Positions 1-7,571 of a DNA stretch of 64,000 bases are shown here, in pieces. The position numbers were made by a program, and so were the translations under genes. This DNA is from DATJGF01 sp035495315 (lineage in GTDB: Bacteria; Verrucomicrobiota; Verrucomicrobiia; Limisphaerales; UBA8199): positions 4,979 to 68,978 of the forward strand of contig DATJGF010000021.1 of the NCBI GenBank assembly GCA_035495315.1, read 5' to 3'. How positions within the stretch are numbered: position 1 is the stretch's first letter; each line of letters begins with the position of its first letter. The notes beneath the pieces were generated by a model. It had not been told where the DNA came from, did no database searches, and was given only the letters and a program-made list of their open reading frames with translations.

Positions 1-1
1 T

Positions 2-478
2 TCGGGCGATTTTTCTACCACTTCTTTCGATGTTGCCAACGGCATTATCCAGGCCGTCAATGGTGGCGCCAAAATCATCAATCTTAGCCTCGGCAGTCCC
101 GACGACAGTGACTTCCTTCGGAGTATCGTGCAACAGGTCAGCCGACTGAATATCGCGCTCATAGCCGCTGCGGGTAATGAGCCAGTTACGACTCCGTTTT
201 ACCCGGCGGCTTATCCCGGTGTGCAAGCCGTCACTGCGATTGATCAGGGTCAATTGGCCCCTTACGCGAGCCGCGGCAGCTTTGTGTCATTGGCGGCGCC
301 CGGTACCAGCATCGTTCCTTTTGGGAACATGGCGTTCGGAGTCGAAGGCACGTCCGTTTCCAGCGCCTTTACCAGCGGGCTGGCAGCCGGTTACCTGGAG
401 CTCAACGGCGGCACCATCGGCCAAATGCAAAATTTTCTCAGCCGCAATTTTGGCATCCGCATCGTTCCTGGAAAATAA
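2..478 (+). CDS. Subtilisin-like serine protease (S8), C-terminal part
   Basis: The reading frame is open from the window edge, so only the last 158 residues are present. It carries two of the conserved subtilase blocks: AAGNE with the oxyanion-hole Asn (residues about 57-61 of the fragment) and GTSVSSA with the catalytic Ser (about 120-126). The Pro that usually follows the catalytic Ser block (GTSMAxP) is Ala here. The Asp and His of the triad would lie upstream of the window. The NLSLG strand before the AAGNE block is also typical. The protein stops soon after the catalytic domain, with no C-terminal repeat or sorting domain. It is probably exported, but the signal region cannot be seen. 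Family assignment is firm; substrate is unknown. Confidence 0.85.
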   Translation, partial: SGDFSTTSFDVANGIIQAVNGGAKIINLSLGSPDDSDFLRSIVQQVSRLNIALIAAAGNEPVTTPFYPAAYPGVQAVTAIDQGQLAPYASRGSFVSLAAPGTSIVPFGNMAFGVEGTSVSSAFTSGLAAGYLELNGGTIGQMQNFLSRNFGIRIVPGK

Positions 479-906
479 GCTTCCGACGCCTTCTCATGGC
501 CTCAAGTGATTGGCGCGATCATCCGGCACTTCGAGGGCGCTTTCATCCGCAGTTTTCTGATGACCTCCAAGTGATCATCCACGATGGGCCGCCGAGGTTC
601 ACCTTGCAACAAATGAGGTTTATCTGAAATGTTCGCCCCCGCTTCCGAGATCATAAACAAGACGTTTCGCGACGTTGACTCTGAGGGTTTGAGCGGGTTT
701 GTGTTTACAACTACGTGCGGATGGTGCTGCGGGAGGCAAGTAGTCCGTATCATGCGTAAACACCAGACCTGACGTGACTTCCGTATTTCGTAGGAGCCCA
801 ATGTAGTCAGAGTCTTTATCGACAGCCCAATTTTTTGGGAGTTATTCACAGGTTATTCACAGCTTCTCCGCGAATTCTTCACATTTCCAAGGCAGCATTC
901 TTGCTT
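479..906. other. Intergenic region, possible gene remnant
   Basis: This 428-bp stretch has no convincing gene. A 115-codon frame on the minus strand has no recognisable motif and unconvincing composition. On the plus strand a short run near 565-600 reads DDLQVIIHDGPPRF, which looks protein-like, but it ends at stops within a few codons, so it may be a decayed fragment. Two copies of a 9-mer matching the DnaA box consensus lie at the right end and are listed separately. Confidence 0.35.
842..861 (+). repeat. Two tandem DnaA-box-like 9-mers
   Basis: TTATTCACA occurs at 842-850 and again at 853-861, one helical turn apart, in the same orientation. Both match the DnaA box consensus TTWTNCACA. 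No replication gene or AT-rich unwinding region is nearby, so this is at most a DnaA-binding regulatory pair and may be chance. Confidence 0.3.
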
Positions 907-1902
907 ATGAACAGGCGACTTATGCATTTTGCCCGGGTTTTTGCCCAAAACTTGGCCCAAGCTTCGCCGCTGCTGGCACTTCTGTTCCTAGGCGGGCCTG
1001 GTTGCGTCAGCCATCGGGCAACCCAAATCGTTGTCGAGCAGCAGCCGAAAACCCTCGCACAGAAAAAAGCCTATGAGGGGTTAAGTCTAAAGCTGGTGAC
1101 GTTTAACATCTGGGGCTTGCCGAGCTGGATGACAGGCGCACCGTCCGGGCGATACCCGCGAATAGCGCGCGAGATCGAGCGTTTGGACCCCGATGTTGTA
1201 TTGCTTCAAGAGGCGTGGACAAGCAAGGCCCGCAAATCGATCCCCCACGATTCGTGGTTTGTCGCCCGAGCGGCAGGGCAGCATACGTTTTTTCAGCAAA
1301 CCGGTTTAGTGACCCTCTCCAAATTCCCCGTGCTCGGGGGCGAATTCTATCCCTTCTCGCGTGCGGCCTTTCCCGATCGCTTTGTGAACAAAGGAGTGCT
1401 CAAAATCACTGTCCAAATGCCGGGCGGGCAACTGCTCAATATTTGGAATGTGCATATGCAAGATGCAGGAGCAACTGCCGTACGCGAAACGCAGGTGCGC
1501 GAACTGATCGCTCGGGTTCAGGCAGCCGAGGACGGGCAAGTAGCGGACATTGTGGGTGGAGACTTCAATTGCCCGCCAGAAAGCCCCTTGTATCAGCAGT
1601 TGGCCGCTGCCCTCGGCCCTAACTTGCAACAAATCAGCGGCGCCGATCGGTTTATTACGTGGGACGGGCTCTCCAAAGAAGCCGATGCGGGGCAGACCAT
1701 CGACTACATTTTCCTGCGGGAACGCGCCAGCTTTGCGAACGTAACGGCGACGGAGAAAGTGGCATTTACAAGCCCTGTAACTCACCAGCGTCTTTCGGAT
1801 CATCTGGGTATCGAGGCAACGCTGAAGCTGAATCCCGATACCAGTGTCGCGGGCGCCGAGGGTGCAAGATTCCCCGGTATTTTGGCCCACCGAGCACCCT
1901 GA
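907..1902 (+). CDS. Exported endonuclease/exonuclease/phosphatase family protein
   Basis: The 331-residue product shows the whole EEP fold signature: LVTFNIWGLP with the metal-site Asn, DPDVVLLQEAW with the metal-binding Glu, GGDFNCPPESP with Asp and Asn, TIDYIFLRE, and the final LSDHLGIEATL with the catalytic His. The family includes sphingomyelinases, phosphodiesterases and nucleases, and the sequence alone does not say which. The N-terminus has basic residues, then LLALLFLGGPGC, a plausible lipoprotein signal with a lipobox-like Cys, so the enzyme probably sits outside the cytoplasmic membrane. The frame extends upstream to a TTG at 835, but the ATG at 907 places the signal peptide properly at the N-terminus and is preferred. 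Confidence 0.85.
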   Translation: MNRRLMHFARVFAQNLAQASPLLALLFLGGPGCVSHRATQIVVEQQPKTLAQKKAYEGLSLKLVTFNIWGLPSWMTGAPSGRYPRIAREIERLDPDVVLLQEAWTSKARKSIPHDSWFVARAAGQHTFFQQTGLVTLSKFPVLGGEFYPFSRAAFPDRFVNKGVLKITVQMPGGQLLNIWNVHMQDAGATAVRETQVRELIARVQAAEDGQVADIVGGDFNCPPESPLYQQLAAALGPNLQQISGADRFITWDGLSKEADAGQTIDYIFLRERASFANVTATEKVAFTSPVTHQRLSDHLGIEATLKLNPDTSVAGAEGARFPGILAHRAP

Positions 1903-2062
1903 CGAACTCAATTTTCGAAACCCGAAGGCCGAAAGCCGAACTCTCGAACTCCGTTGCCTGAAGTCAAATTGGAGCATTCGTATCCACTTTTAATCGTGCC
2001 GCTGGATTGGGCCTCGCAATTGCCGCTTGCGCCGCTTTGGCACTGGCGTAAGCTCATTAGCT

Positions 2063-2890
2063 GTGGCTTGGTTTACTGATCGACATTTCTTCCTCCTGGC
2101 CGTTGCAGTCTACGGCTTGAGCATGATCTACTCGATATTCCTATGGCGCAAAGGTTTTCGTCGTCACGATTACGTTAACTATTTCCTGCTGTTGATTGGA
2201 TTTGGATTGCACACCTCAGCGATGGTGCTGCGCGGGTTTCGGCTGGATCATTGTCCGGTGACAAATCTCTATGAGGCCACCTTGTTTGCGATGTGGACGA
2301 TCCTGGCCATTTACCTGGTGGTCGGACTCTGGCCACGCTTAAGATTCCTGGGAGCTTTCGCTTCTCCCATTCTTTTTGGCATCGGCGTGTTTGCGTTGAT
2401 GCCGAACCTGGACGGTCCCCGTATCGAGCGACCGGGATTGCCTCCCGCATTGACGAGCATCCACGCCGCGATGATGGCTCTCGCCTATGGTGCCTTTGGA
2501 CTGAGTTGTATCGCCGCGATGATGTATTTGACCCAGGAACACAACCTAAAGCTGCATAAACTGCAAGCGATCTTTTCTGTGATGCCCCCCATCCAACGGC
2601 TCGAAGCCGTTGTCGGACGCCTGCTGCTTTGCGGGTTTATCCTGCTGACGGTGGGCCTGGCGATCGGGGCATTCGACCTGAGCCATTTGACTGATCCCCA
2701 GGCGTACCGCGGCGACCCTAAGATTGTCTGGTCGGCGTTGGTTTGGTTCATTTACCTGGGGCTCATTGTTATGCGCTGGCGGTTTGCCCAGGGCGGCCGT
2801 CGGTTCGCACTCGGCGCCATCGGCAGCTTTGTTTTTGTCCTGCTGACCTTTTGGGGCACGAACGTGTTATCCCCCCTTCACAATCCATGA
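2063..2890 (+). CDS. HemX/CcsA-like cytochrome c assembly membrane protein
   Basis: A polytopic membrane protein of about 275 residues with roughly eight hydrophobic segments. The layout and the motif MYLTQEHNLKLHK followed by PPIQRLE resemble the HemX/CcsA ('cytochrome c assembly protein') family, often found directly before hemA. I do not see a clear WWD haem-handling signature, which favours HemX over a true CcsA. HemX proteins are linked to control of glutamyl-tRNA reductase or to haem export; the role here is inferred from family and from hemA 160 bp downstream. The start is uncertain: the GTG at 2063 gives an N-terminus of family-like length (AWFTDRHFFLLAV), while a TTG at 2027 would add 12 residues. 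Confidence 0.8.
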   Translation: MAWFTDRHFFLLAVAVYGLSMIYSIFLWRKGFRRHDYVNYFLLLIGFGLHTSAMVLRGFRLDHCPVTNLYEATLFAMWTILAIYLVVGLWPRLRFLGAFASPILFGIGVFALMPNLDGPRIERPGLPPALTSIHAAMMALAYGAFGLSCIAAMMYLTQEHNLKLHKLQAIFSVMPPIQRLEAVVGRLLLCGFILLTVGLAIGAFDLSHLTDPQAYRGDPKIVWSALVWFIYLGLIVMRWRFAQGGRRFALGAIGSFVFVLLTFWGTNVLSPLHNP

Positions 2891-2904
2891 GCGCAGGAAC
2901 GATC

Positions 2905-3039
2905 ACGTGTTACGTGTTCCGTGTTCCGTGTTCCGTATTCTTCACGCAACACGGAACACGGAACACGGAACACGCAATACGTTTTAGGCATCACGCATCG
3001 CGCATCACATATCGCTCATCACGTTTCACGTTTCACGTG
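2905..3039. repeat. Repeat family C: CGTGTTCC / CATCACGC arrays
   Basis: Between the hemX-like gene and hemA. Imperfect tandem copies of CGTGTTC at about 2905-2935 are followed by their reverse complement (ACACGGA units) at about 2948-2981, forming a long hairpin. A second array of CATCACGC/CGTTTCA units runs from 2989 to 3039, ending 10 bp before the hemA start. The same units reappear after hemA, so the repeats bracket that gene. Confidence 0.85.
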
Positions 3040-3049
3040 GACTCGTAGC

Positions 3050-4108
3050 ATGCCCCTCCTCGTCCTCGGCCTGAGCCACCATTCCTCCCCAGTTGCGCTG
3101 CGGGAGAGATTCGCTTTCGCCGACGCGCGCATACCGGCCGCGTTGCAGTTGTTGCGCGACTCGCAACTCGCCGAGGAAGCCGTGATTCTTTCCACCTGCA
3201 ACCGAGTCGAGATTTACGCGGTCACTGCGAGCGAACCCGCACAAGCCTTTGCCGCTCTCAAGGACTTCCTGGTCACCTGCCATGATTATCGGGACCCGTT
3301 AACCGATGAGATCTACACTCTAACCGAGCCGCAAAGCCTGCACCATCTCTTCAAAGTGGCATGCGGTCTCGATTCCATGGTGCTTGGTGAGACGGAAATT
3401 CTCGGCCAACTCAAGAAGGCATACGATCTCGCCCTGCAACACGGCCACACCGGGCGCCGCCTCAATAAGGCCTTCCAGCGGGCTTTCAATGTCGCCAAAC
3501 ACATCCGAACCGAAACGAATATCCAGCGCGGCAGCATTTCGGTCGGCTCGGCTGCAGTCGAGTTGGCGGAAAAGATCTTCAGCGATCTCGGCGAGCGTGA
3601 CGTCATGGTTATCGGCGCCGGCGATACCAGCGAAAAGACCGCGCGGGCGCTGATGTCGCGCGGTGCGCGCAGCGTGATTGTCACGAATCGATCCTATGAC
3701 AAAGCGGTGCTGCTGGCCCTGCAACTCGGAGGTCGGGCTTTGCGATTCGAAAACTTGGCCCAGGAGTTTCAGCGAATCGATATCGTGATTAGCAGCACCG
3801 CTGCGCCGCATTACATTCTCGATCGGATAAAGCTCGAACCTTTGATAAAGTTGCGACGTAACCGTCCCCTCCTGCTCATTGACATAGCGGTTCCCCGCGA
3901 CATCGAACCCGAGGTTAATTTTATGGAGAATGTCTTTCTCTATAACATCGATGATCTACAGGCGATTGCCGATGACTATCTGCGACAGCGCAAAGAAGAA
4001 GTTGCCCGCTGCGAACAAATCATTCGCGACAAGGCGGCCGGGCTGCTGGATCCAGCGGGCGGCCATTACCCAACACCCAGTTCCGAACCGGCGTTTGGGG
4101 AAAGATGA
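3050..4108 (+). CDS. hemA: Glutamyl-tRNA reductase, short form
   Basis: Reduces glutamyl-tRNA(Glu) to glutamate-1-semialdehyde with NADPH, the first step of C5 tetrapyrrole synthesis. Conserved blocks in order: GLSHHSSPVALRE, STCNRVEIYA with the catalytic Cys (about residue 48), LDSMVLGETEILGQLK, the NADPH domain start VIGAGDTSEKTA (about 185), ISSTAAPHYI, and LIDIAVPRDIEPEV. At 352 residues it ends shortly after the spinal helix and lacks most of the C-terminal dimerisation domain of the roughly 420-residue E. coli type. Chlamydial enzymes are also short, so this may be the normal PVC form. The ATG at 3050 starts exactly at the family N-terminus; an upstream in-frame extension from 2921 merely translates repeats. 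hemC follows after 229 bp. Confidence 0.95.
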   Translation: MPLLVLGLSHHSSPVALRERFAFADARIPAALQLLRDSQLAEEAVILSTCNRVEIYAVTASEPAQAFAALKDFLVTCHDYRDPLTDEIYTLTEPQSLHHLFKVACGLDSMVLGETEILGQLKKAYDLALQHGHTGRRLNKAFQRAFNVAKHIRTETNIQRGSISVGSAAVELAEKIFSDLGERDVMVIGAGDTSEKTARALMSRGARSVIVTNRSYDKAVLLALQLGGRALRFENLAQEFQRIDIVISSTAAPHYILDRIKLEPLIKLRRNRPLLLIDIAVPRDIEPEVNFMENVFLYNIDDLQAIADDYLRQRKEEVARCEQIIRDKAAGLLDPAGGHYPTPSSEPAFGER

Positions 4109-4327
4109 AACGTGATACGTGATGCGTGAAACGTAAGGCCTCAAGCGTGTTCCGTGTTGCGTGTTGCGTGTTGGGCGGCCTAAGATTCATTCAATGACTT
4201 ACGCGGAATGGGTGCTGATATTTAGAAGGGACCCTAAGGGCATGAGGGAAGCCGATCTCCGTAGCGCGTTATCACGCATCACGCATCACGCATCACGCAA
4301 GACGGAACACGGAACAAGAAACACGTA
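4107..4327. repeat. Repeat family C copies between hemA and hemC
   Basis: CGTGATACGTGATGCGTG-type units begin at the hemA stop codon (4107-4135) and run into CGTGTTCCGTGTTGCGTG at 4147-4175. The complementary array, CATCACGCATCACGC then ACGGAACACGGAAC, lies at 4266-4327, so the two blocks form an inverted pair about 90 bp apart. The array ends 10 bp before the hemC ATG. The sequence between the two blocks (4176-4265) shows nothing I recognise. Confidence 0.8.
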
Positions 4328-4337
4328 GCGTATCCTA

Positions 4338-5339
4338 ATGCCCTCCTCTCCCATCCTCCTCGCCACGCGTGGCAGTGCCCTCGCGCTGGCCCAGGCCAAC
4401 GCCGTGCTAGCCCAATGCAGAGCTGCCTTCCCGAAGCTGGCGTTTGAGATAAAAATCATCAAAACCACCGGTGATAAACTGCAGACCGCATCACTCGCGC
4501 AAGAGGGCAAAACACTCCCGAAAGGCCTTTTCACAAAGGAACTCGAAGTGGCCCTGCTCGAAAATCGCGCGGACCTCGCCGTCCATAGTCTGAAAGATTT
4601 GCCCACGGACCTGCCCGACGGCTTAAAGCTCGGCGCCGTTGGTATGCGCGCCGATGTCCGCGAGGTATTGATTTATCGCGACGAGGCGGATCTCCGCTCA
4701 GCCCCCGGCGAAGATGGCCAACCAACGAAACGCGGATTTAAAAATGGTCTTTCGATCCCGAACTTGCCTGAAGGTGCGGTTGTAGCGACCAGCAGCACAC
4801 GACGCCGGGCGCAATTGCTGGCGCACAATCCAGGGCTGAAGGTCCCTGACATTCGCGGAAACGTCCTGACACGCTTGCAAAAGCTCGCCGACAATATCGA
4901 ATTAGACGCCACTGTGCTGGCCCTTGCCGGGATTACTCGCTTACAGTATCGCGTTACCAATGAAGGTCAGTTGCGAGGCGAGTCGGTTCCTGACGGTTTG
5001 CTGGCGACGGTGCTTGACACGAAAGTGATGTTGCCGTGCGTGGGGCAGGGAGCCGTGGGGATCGAAGTCCGCCAGGGCGACGAGCGAATCGCCTCAATCT
5101 GCGAAAAATTGAACGATTACATCACGCATCAATGCGTCACCGCCGAACGCGCATTCCTCGCCGGCATGGGCGGGGGTTGCCAGAGTCCGGTGGCGGCTTA
5201 CGCGGAGGTAGTTGCCGACGAATTGCGGATGCGCGCGATTTCTTTTGCTAACGGGCCCTTGCAGCGAGCGCAAGCTAAGGGAGCCATCGCAGAGGCAAAA
5301 GAATTGGGAAATCAACTCGCCGCTGAGCTGAAAGGCTAA
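4338..5339 (+). CDS. hemC: Porphobilinogen deaminase (hydroxymethylbilane synthase)
   Basis: Condenses four porphobilinogen units into hydroxymethylbilane. The 333-residue product has all family marks: TRGSALALAQA at the N-terminus, KIIKTTGDK, the long block KGLFTKELEVALL through AVHSLKDLPTDLP with the catalytic Asp region, ATSSTRRRAQL, IRGNVLTRLQKL, PCVGQGAVGIE, and AERAFLAGMGGGCQSPV, whose Cys holds the dipyrromethane cofactor. An insertion of about 15 residues (SAPGEDGQPTKRGFKNGL) lies before the ATSS block. With hemA upstream it forms an early haem-pathway cluster. Start ATG 4338 fits the family exactly. Confidence 0.96.
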   Translation: MPSSPILLATRGSALALAQANAVLAQCRAAFPKLAFEIKIIKTTGDKLQTASLAQEGKTLPKGLFTKELEVALLENRADLAVHSLKDLPTDLPDGLKLGAVGMRADVREVLIYRDEADLRSAPGEDGQPTKRGFKNGLSIPNLPEGAVVATSSTRRRAQLLAHNPGLKVPDIRGNVLTRLQKLADNIELDATVLALAGITRLQYRVTNEGQLRGESVPDGLLATVLDTKVMLPCVGQGAVGIEVRQGDERIASICEKLNDYITHQCVTAERAFLAGMGGGCQSPVAAYAEVVADELRMRAISFANGPLQRAQAKGAIAEAKELGNQLAAELKG

Positions 5340-5361
5340 GACCAATTCAGGCGGGTGAAAC

Positions 5362-6519
5362 CTAGGAACTTGTTTGTACCGGCAGCGCTTCCGTCGCTGT
5401 CCGCAACTTCGCCAGCACTTGAAGGGTAGCAGCCCGCACCCAGGCGGGACGTTCATTGAGCGAGGCTTCGAGTCGATTTGCGGCTTGTTGAGCCGCTTCG
5501 GATTGGGCCCAGGACGGGTCCACCTGGTTCAGTGAAAATTCGGCGGCGCTGCGAATAGCGCGTTCCTCATCGACAAGCACCAGCACCAGGGCTTGAATCG
5601 AGGCTGGGTCGCGCATCGCGCCTAAGGCTTTTGTTGCCGCGAGCCTTACATCGGTATCTTTATCAGTCAGGCGTTGTTTGAGCGCTTCGACAATCTGCGG
5701 GCTGTAGAACCGGCCAAGGAATTGCACAGCGGTGAGCCGCACCTCAAAATGGGTATCCGAAGCCAAGGCAAGAAAATAGGGAACTAGTTCTGGATTCTCT
5801 CGTTTGCCTAGCACCTGGGCTGCGGCGAGACGGACACAACCCTCATGATCACGCAGACTCCGCAAGAGCGCTGCGGAAACGGGTTCGCAGGTTTCTTTGC
5901 CAAGGGCATGGATCGCGGATACCCGCACCGTTGCCTCGTCATCGTCCAAGGCGGCCAGTAGTGGTTCGATCCGGCGCGGATCAACTACGCCTTCGAGAGC
6001 CTCCGCTGCGGCTCGCCGTGCAAAGCCGGTATCGTGGTTCAGCTCCGTCACGAGTGGTGCGACCGCCGCTTCGCCTTGCAGCGCAGCGCCACGCGCATTG
6101 CCCAGCGCGACTTCATAGGAAGCTTGTTCTTGGCCGCTGGTCGCCCGCCAGTTCAGATTCCGCAGCGCCATGGCAGCGCTGCTGCGGACGTTAAGACAGG
6201 GATCTTTCAGCGCGGCGGCGAGGACACAGGTGACCTGCGGATTAGCCAGGTGGCCAAGAGCCGTCGCGGCGCTCTGCCGCACTTCAGGGCTTGAATCCCG
6301 CAGCAACGGTACCACGAGTTCAACGACTCGCTCGTCGTTGGTGGAGGCCAGAACCTTCACTGCCGCAATCCGCACACTGACTTCCGAGTCCCCCAGACTG
6401 GCTGCCAGCAGCTCGAACGTGTTCGCATCCACACCCGACTCCGGGTTCAGGCTCTCAATTGCCTTACACCGTGTTTGTGGATCTTTTGATTTAAGGCGTA
6501 AATTGTTCCACCAGACCAT
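5362..6519 (-). CDS. HEAT-repeat protein
   Basis: A soluble protein of 385 residues built almost wholly from HEAT/PBS-lyase-type repeats of about 31 residues, for example DSEVSVRIAAVKVLAS, SSPEVRQSAATALGHL, EATVRVSAIHALGK and DTDVRLAATKALGAM. I count about nine to ten units. Such alpha-solenoids act as protein-binding scaffolds or as bilin-lyase relatives; no catalytic residues are visible. There is no signal peptide or membrane segment. The gene is convergent with hemC (22 bp apart) and divergent from lepB. The function cannot be named. Confidence 0.85.
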   Translation of the reverse strand: MVWWNNLRLKSKDPQTRCKAIESLNPESGVDANTFELLAASLGDSEVSVRIAAVKVLASTNDERVVELVVPLLRDSSPEVRQSAATALGHLANPQVTCVLAAALKDPCLNVRSSAAMALRNLNWRATSGQEQASYEVALGNARGAALQGEAAVAPLVTELNHDTGFARRAAAEALEGVVDPRRIEPLLAALDDDEATVRVSAIHALGKETCEPVSAALLRSLRDHEGCVRLAAAQVLGKRENPELVPYFLALASDTHFEVRLTAVQFLGRFYSPQIVEALKQRLTDKDTDVRLAATKALGAMRDPASIQALVLVLVDEERAIRSAAEFSLNQVDPSWAQSEAAQQAANRLEASLNERPAWVRAATLQVLAKLRTATEALPVQTSS

Positions 6520-6693
6520 ATTCTCTCAGCGGTTTGATCAGTCCCAAATTGGACAAAGTGTCCACCCACGGTACACCCTTTGTGCCCCAGAGGCGTCAGA
6601 GCCGCCTGAACTTAAGCTCCGGACAGCACAGATCTTCATGACCTGAGACTAAGCCTTAAACATGCCAAATCCGGTCCCGGTTTTGAACGGGTA

Positions 6694-7422
6694 ATGAGGC
6701 CGAAGGTCAAATCTGCGATGAAATTTAACCCTTTAGGAACCCGCGCCCGACATGTTTGGCGTCGGGAAATCAGGCCACTGCTTTTGCTGGCTCTGGTCGT
6801 CTGCTCGATTCGATCTTCGCTCGCAGATTGGAACGATGTGCCCAGCGGGTCAATGAAACCGACGATTCTCGAGGGTGACCGTGTCTACGTAAATAAACTG
6901 GCGTACGATCTAAAGGTGCCTTTCACAACCTGGCACCTGGCCCAGTGGAGTGACCCGGAGCGCGGCGACATCGTGGTCTTCTTTTCCCCTTACGACGGCA
7001 AGCGGCTTGTCAAACGCGTTATTGGGTTGCCGGGTGATACCCTGGAACTGCGCAACGATCGTTTGATCCTCAATGGCAAACCGATCGAATACCAACCTAT
7101 CGGCGAAGAACGTCTGCGGGATCTCGCCGCCTCCGATCGCGACAACCACCTTTTCGCAGTCGAACAACTCGAAGGCCAGGCTCATCCAGTCGCGGCTTTT
7201 CCGCAGGTCCCCGCCCGACGCGACTTCGGTCCATACCGCGTGCCCGAAGGCCATTATTTTATGATGGGCGACAACCGTGACGACAGTTTCGATTCGCGTT
7301 ATTACGGTCCAGTCGAGCGCAAACGCATCATCGGCAAAGCCAGCTCCGTCGTGCTCTCCTTCGATCGTCAGCACCTTTGGTCACCCCGATGGCACAGGTT
7401 CTTTAGTTCGCTCAACGGCTAA
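6694..7422 (+). CDS. lepB: Signal peptidase I
   Basis: Membrane-bound peptidase that removes signal peptides from exported proteins by a Ser/Lys dyad. Visible marks: one N-terminal membrane anchor (about residues 27-45, LLLLALVVCSI), box B with the catalytic Ser in VPSGSMKPTILEGDRVYV, box D with the general-base Lys in KRLVKRVIGLPGD, and box E GDNRDDSFDSRYYG. Length 242 is normal. An ATG at 6718 would give a more compact N-terminus (MKFNPLGTR) and is an equally good start. The gene is followed at once by a tandem repeat shared with the mutS 3' side. Confidence 0.93.
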   Translation: MRPKVKSAMKFNPLGTRARHVWRREIRPLLLLALVVCSIRSSLADWNDVPSGSMKPTILEGDRVYVNKLAYDLKVPFTTWHLAQWSDPERGDIVVFFSPYDGKRLVKRVIGLPGDTLELRNDRLILNGKPIEYQPIGEERLRDLAASDRDNHLFAVEQLEGQAHPVAAFPQVPARRDFGPYRVPEGHYFMMGDNRDDSFDSRYYGPVERKRIIGKASSVVLSFDRQHLWSPRWHRFFSSLNG

Positions 7423-7571
7423 GTCCAAGGTCCAAGGTCCAAGGTCCAAAGTCCAAAGTCACAGGCAGCGCCTCGAAGGTCCTGCCTTTCCTGTTTTTAG
7501 TGCGGACATGCTCATCACGTTTCGAAAATGCTGATCGTGGATTCCCCGACTTTGGACTTTAAAGTGCGGAC
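7422..7571. repeat. Repeat family D: GTCCAAGGTCC units, inverted
   Basis: Tandem GTCCAAG/GTCCAAA heptamers at 7422-7460 begin at the lepB stop. The reverse complement (GACTTTGGACTTT) lies at 7548-7571, ending at the mutS stop codon. The two arrays can pair across about 90 bp and fill the convergent lepB-mutS gap. The same unit recurs before atpG. Confidence 0.8.

Noticed and set aside
502..849. 115-codon minus-strand frame
   Set aside because: No motif, mixed composition and no ribosome-binding site; it overlaps the DnaA-box-like repeats.
842..861. Replication origin
   Set aside because: Only two boxes, no dnaA, dnaN or AT-rich region nearby; kept only as a low-confidence repeat.
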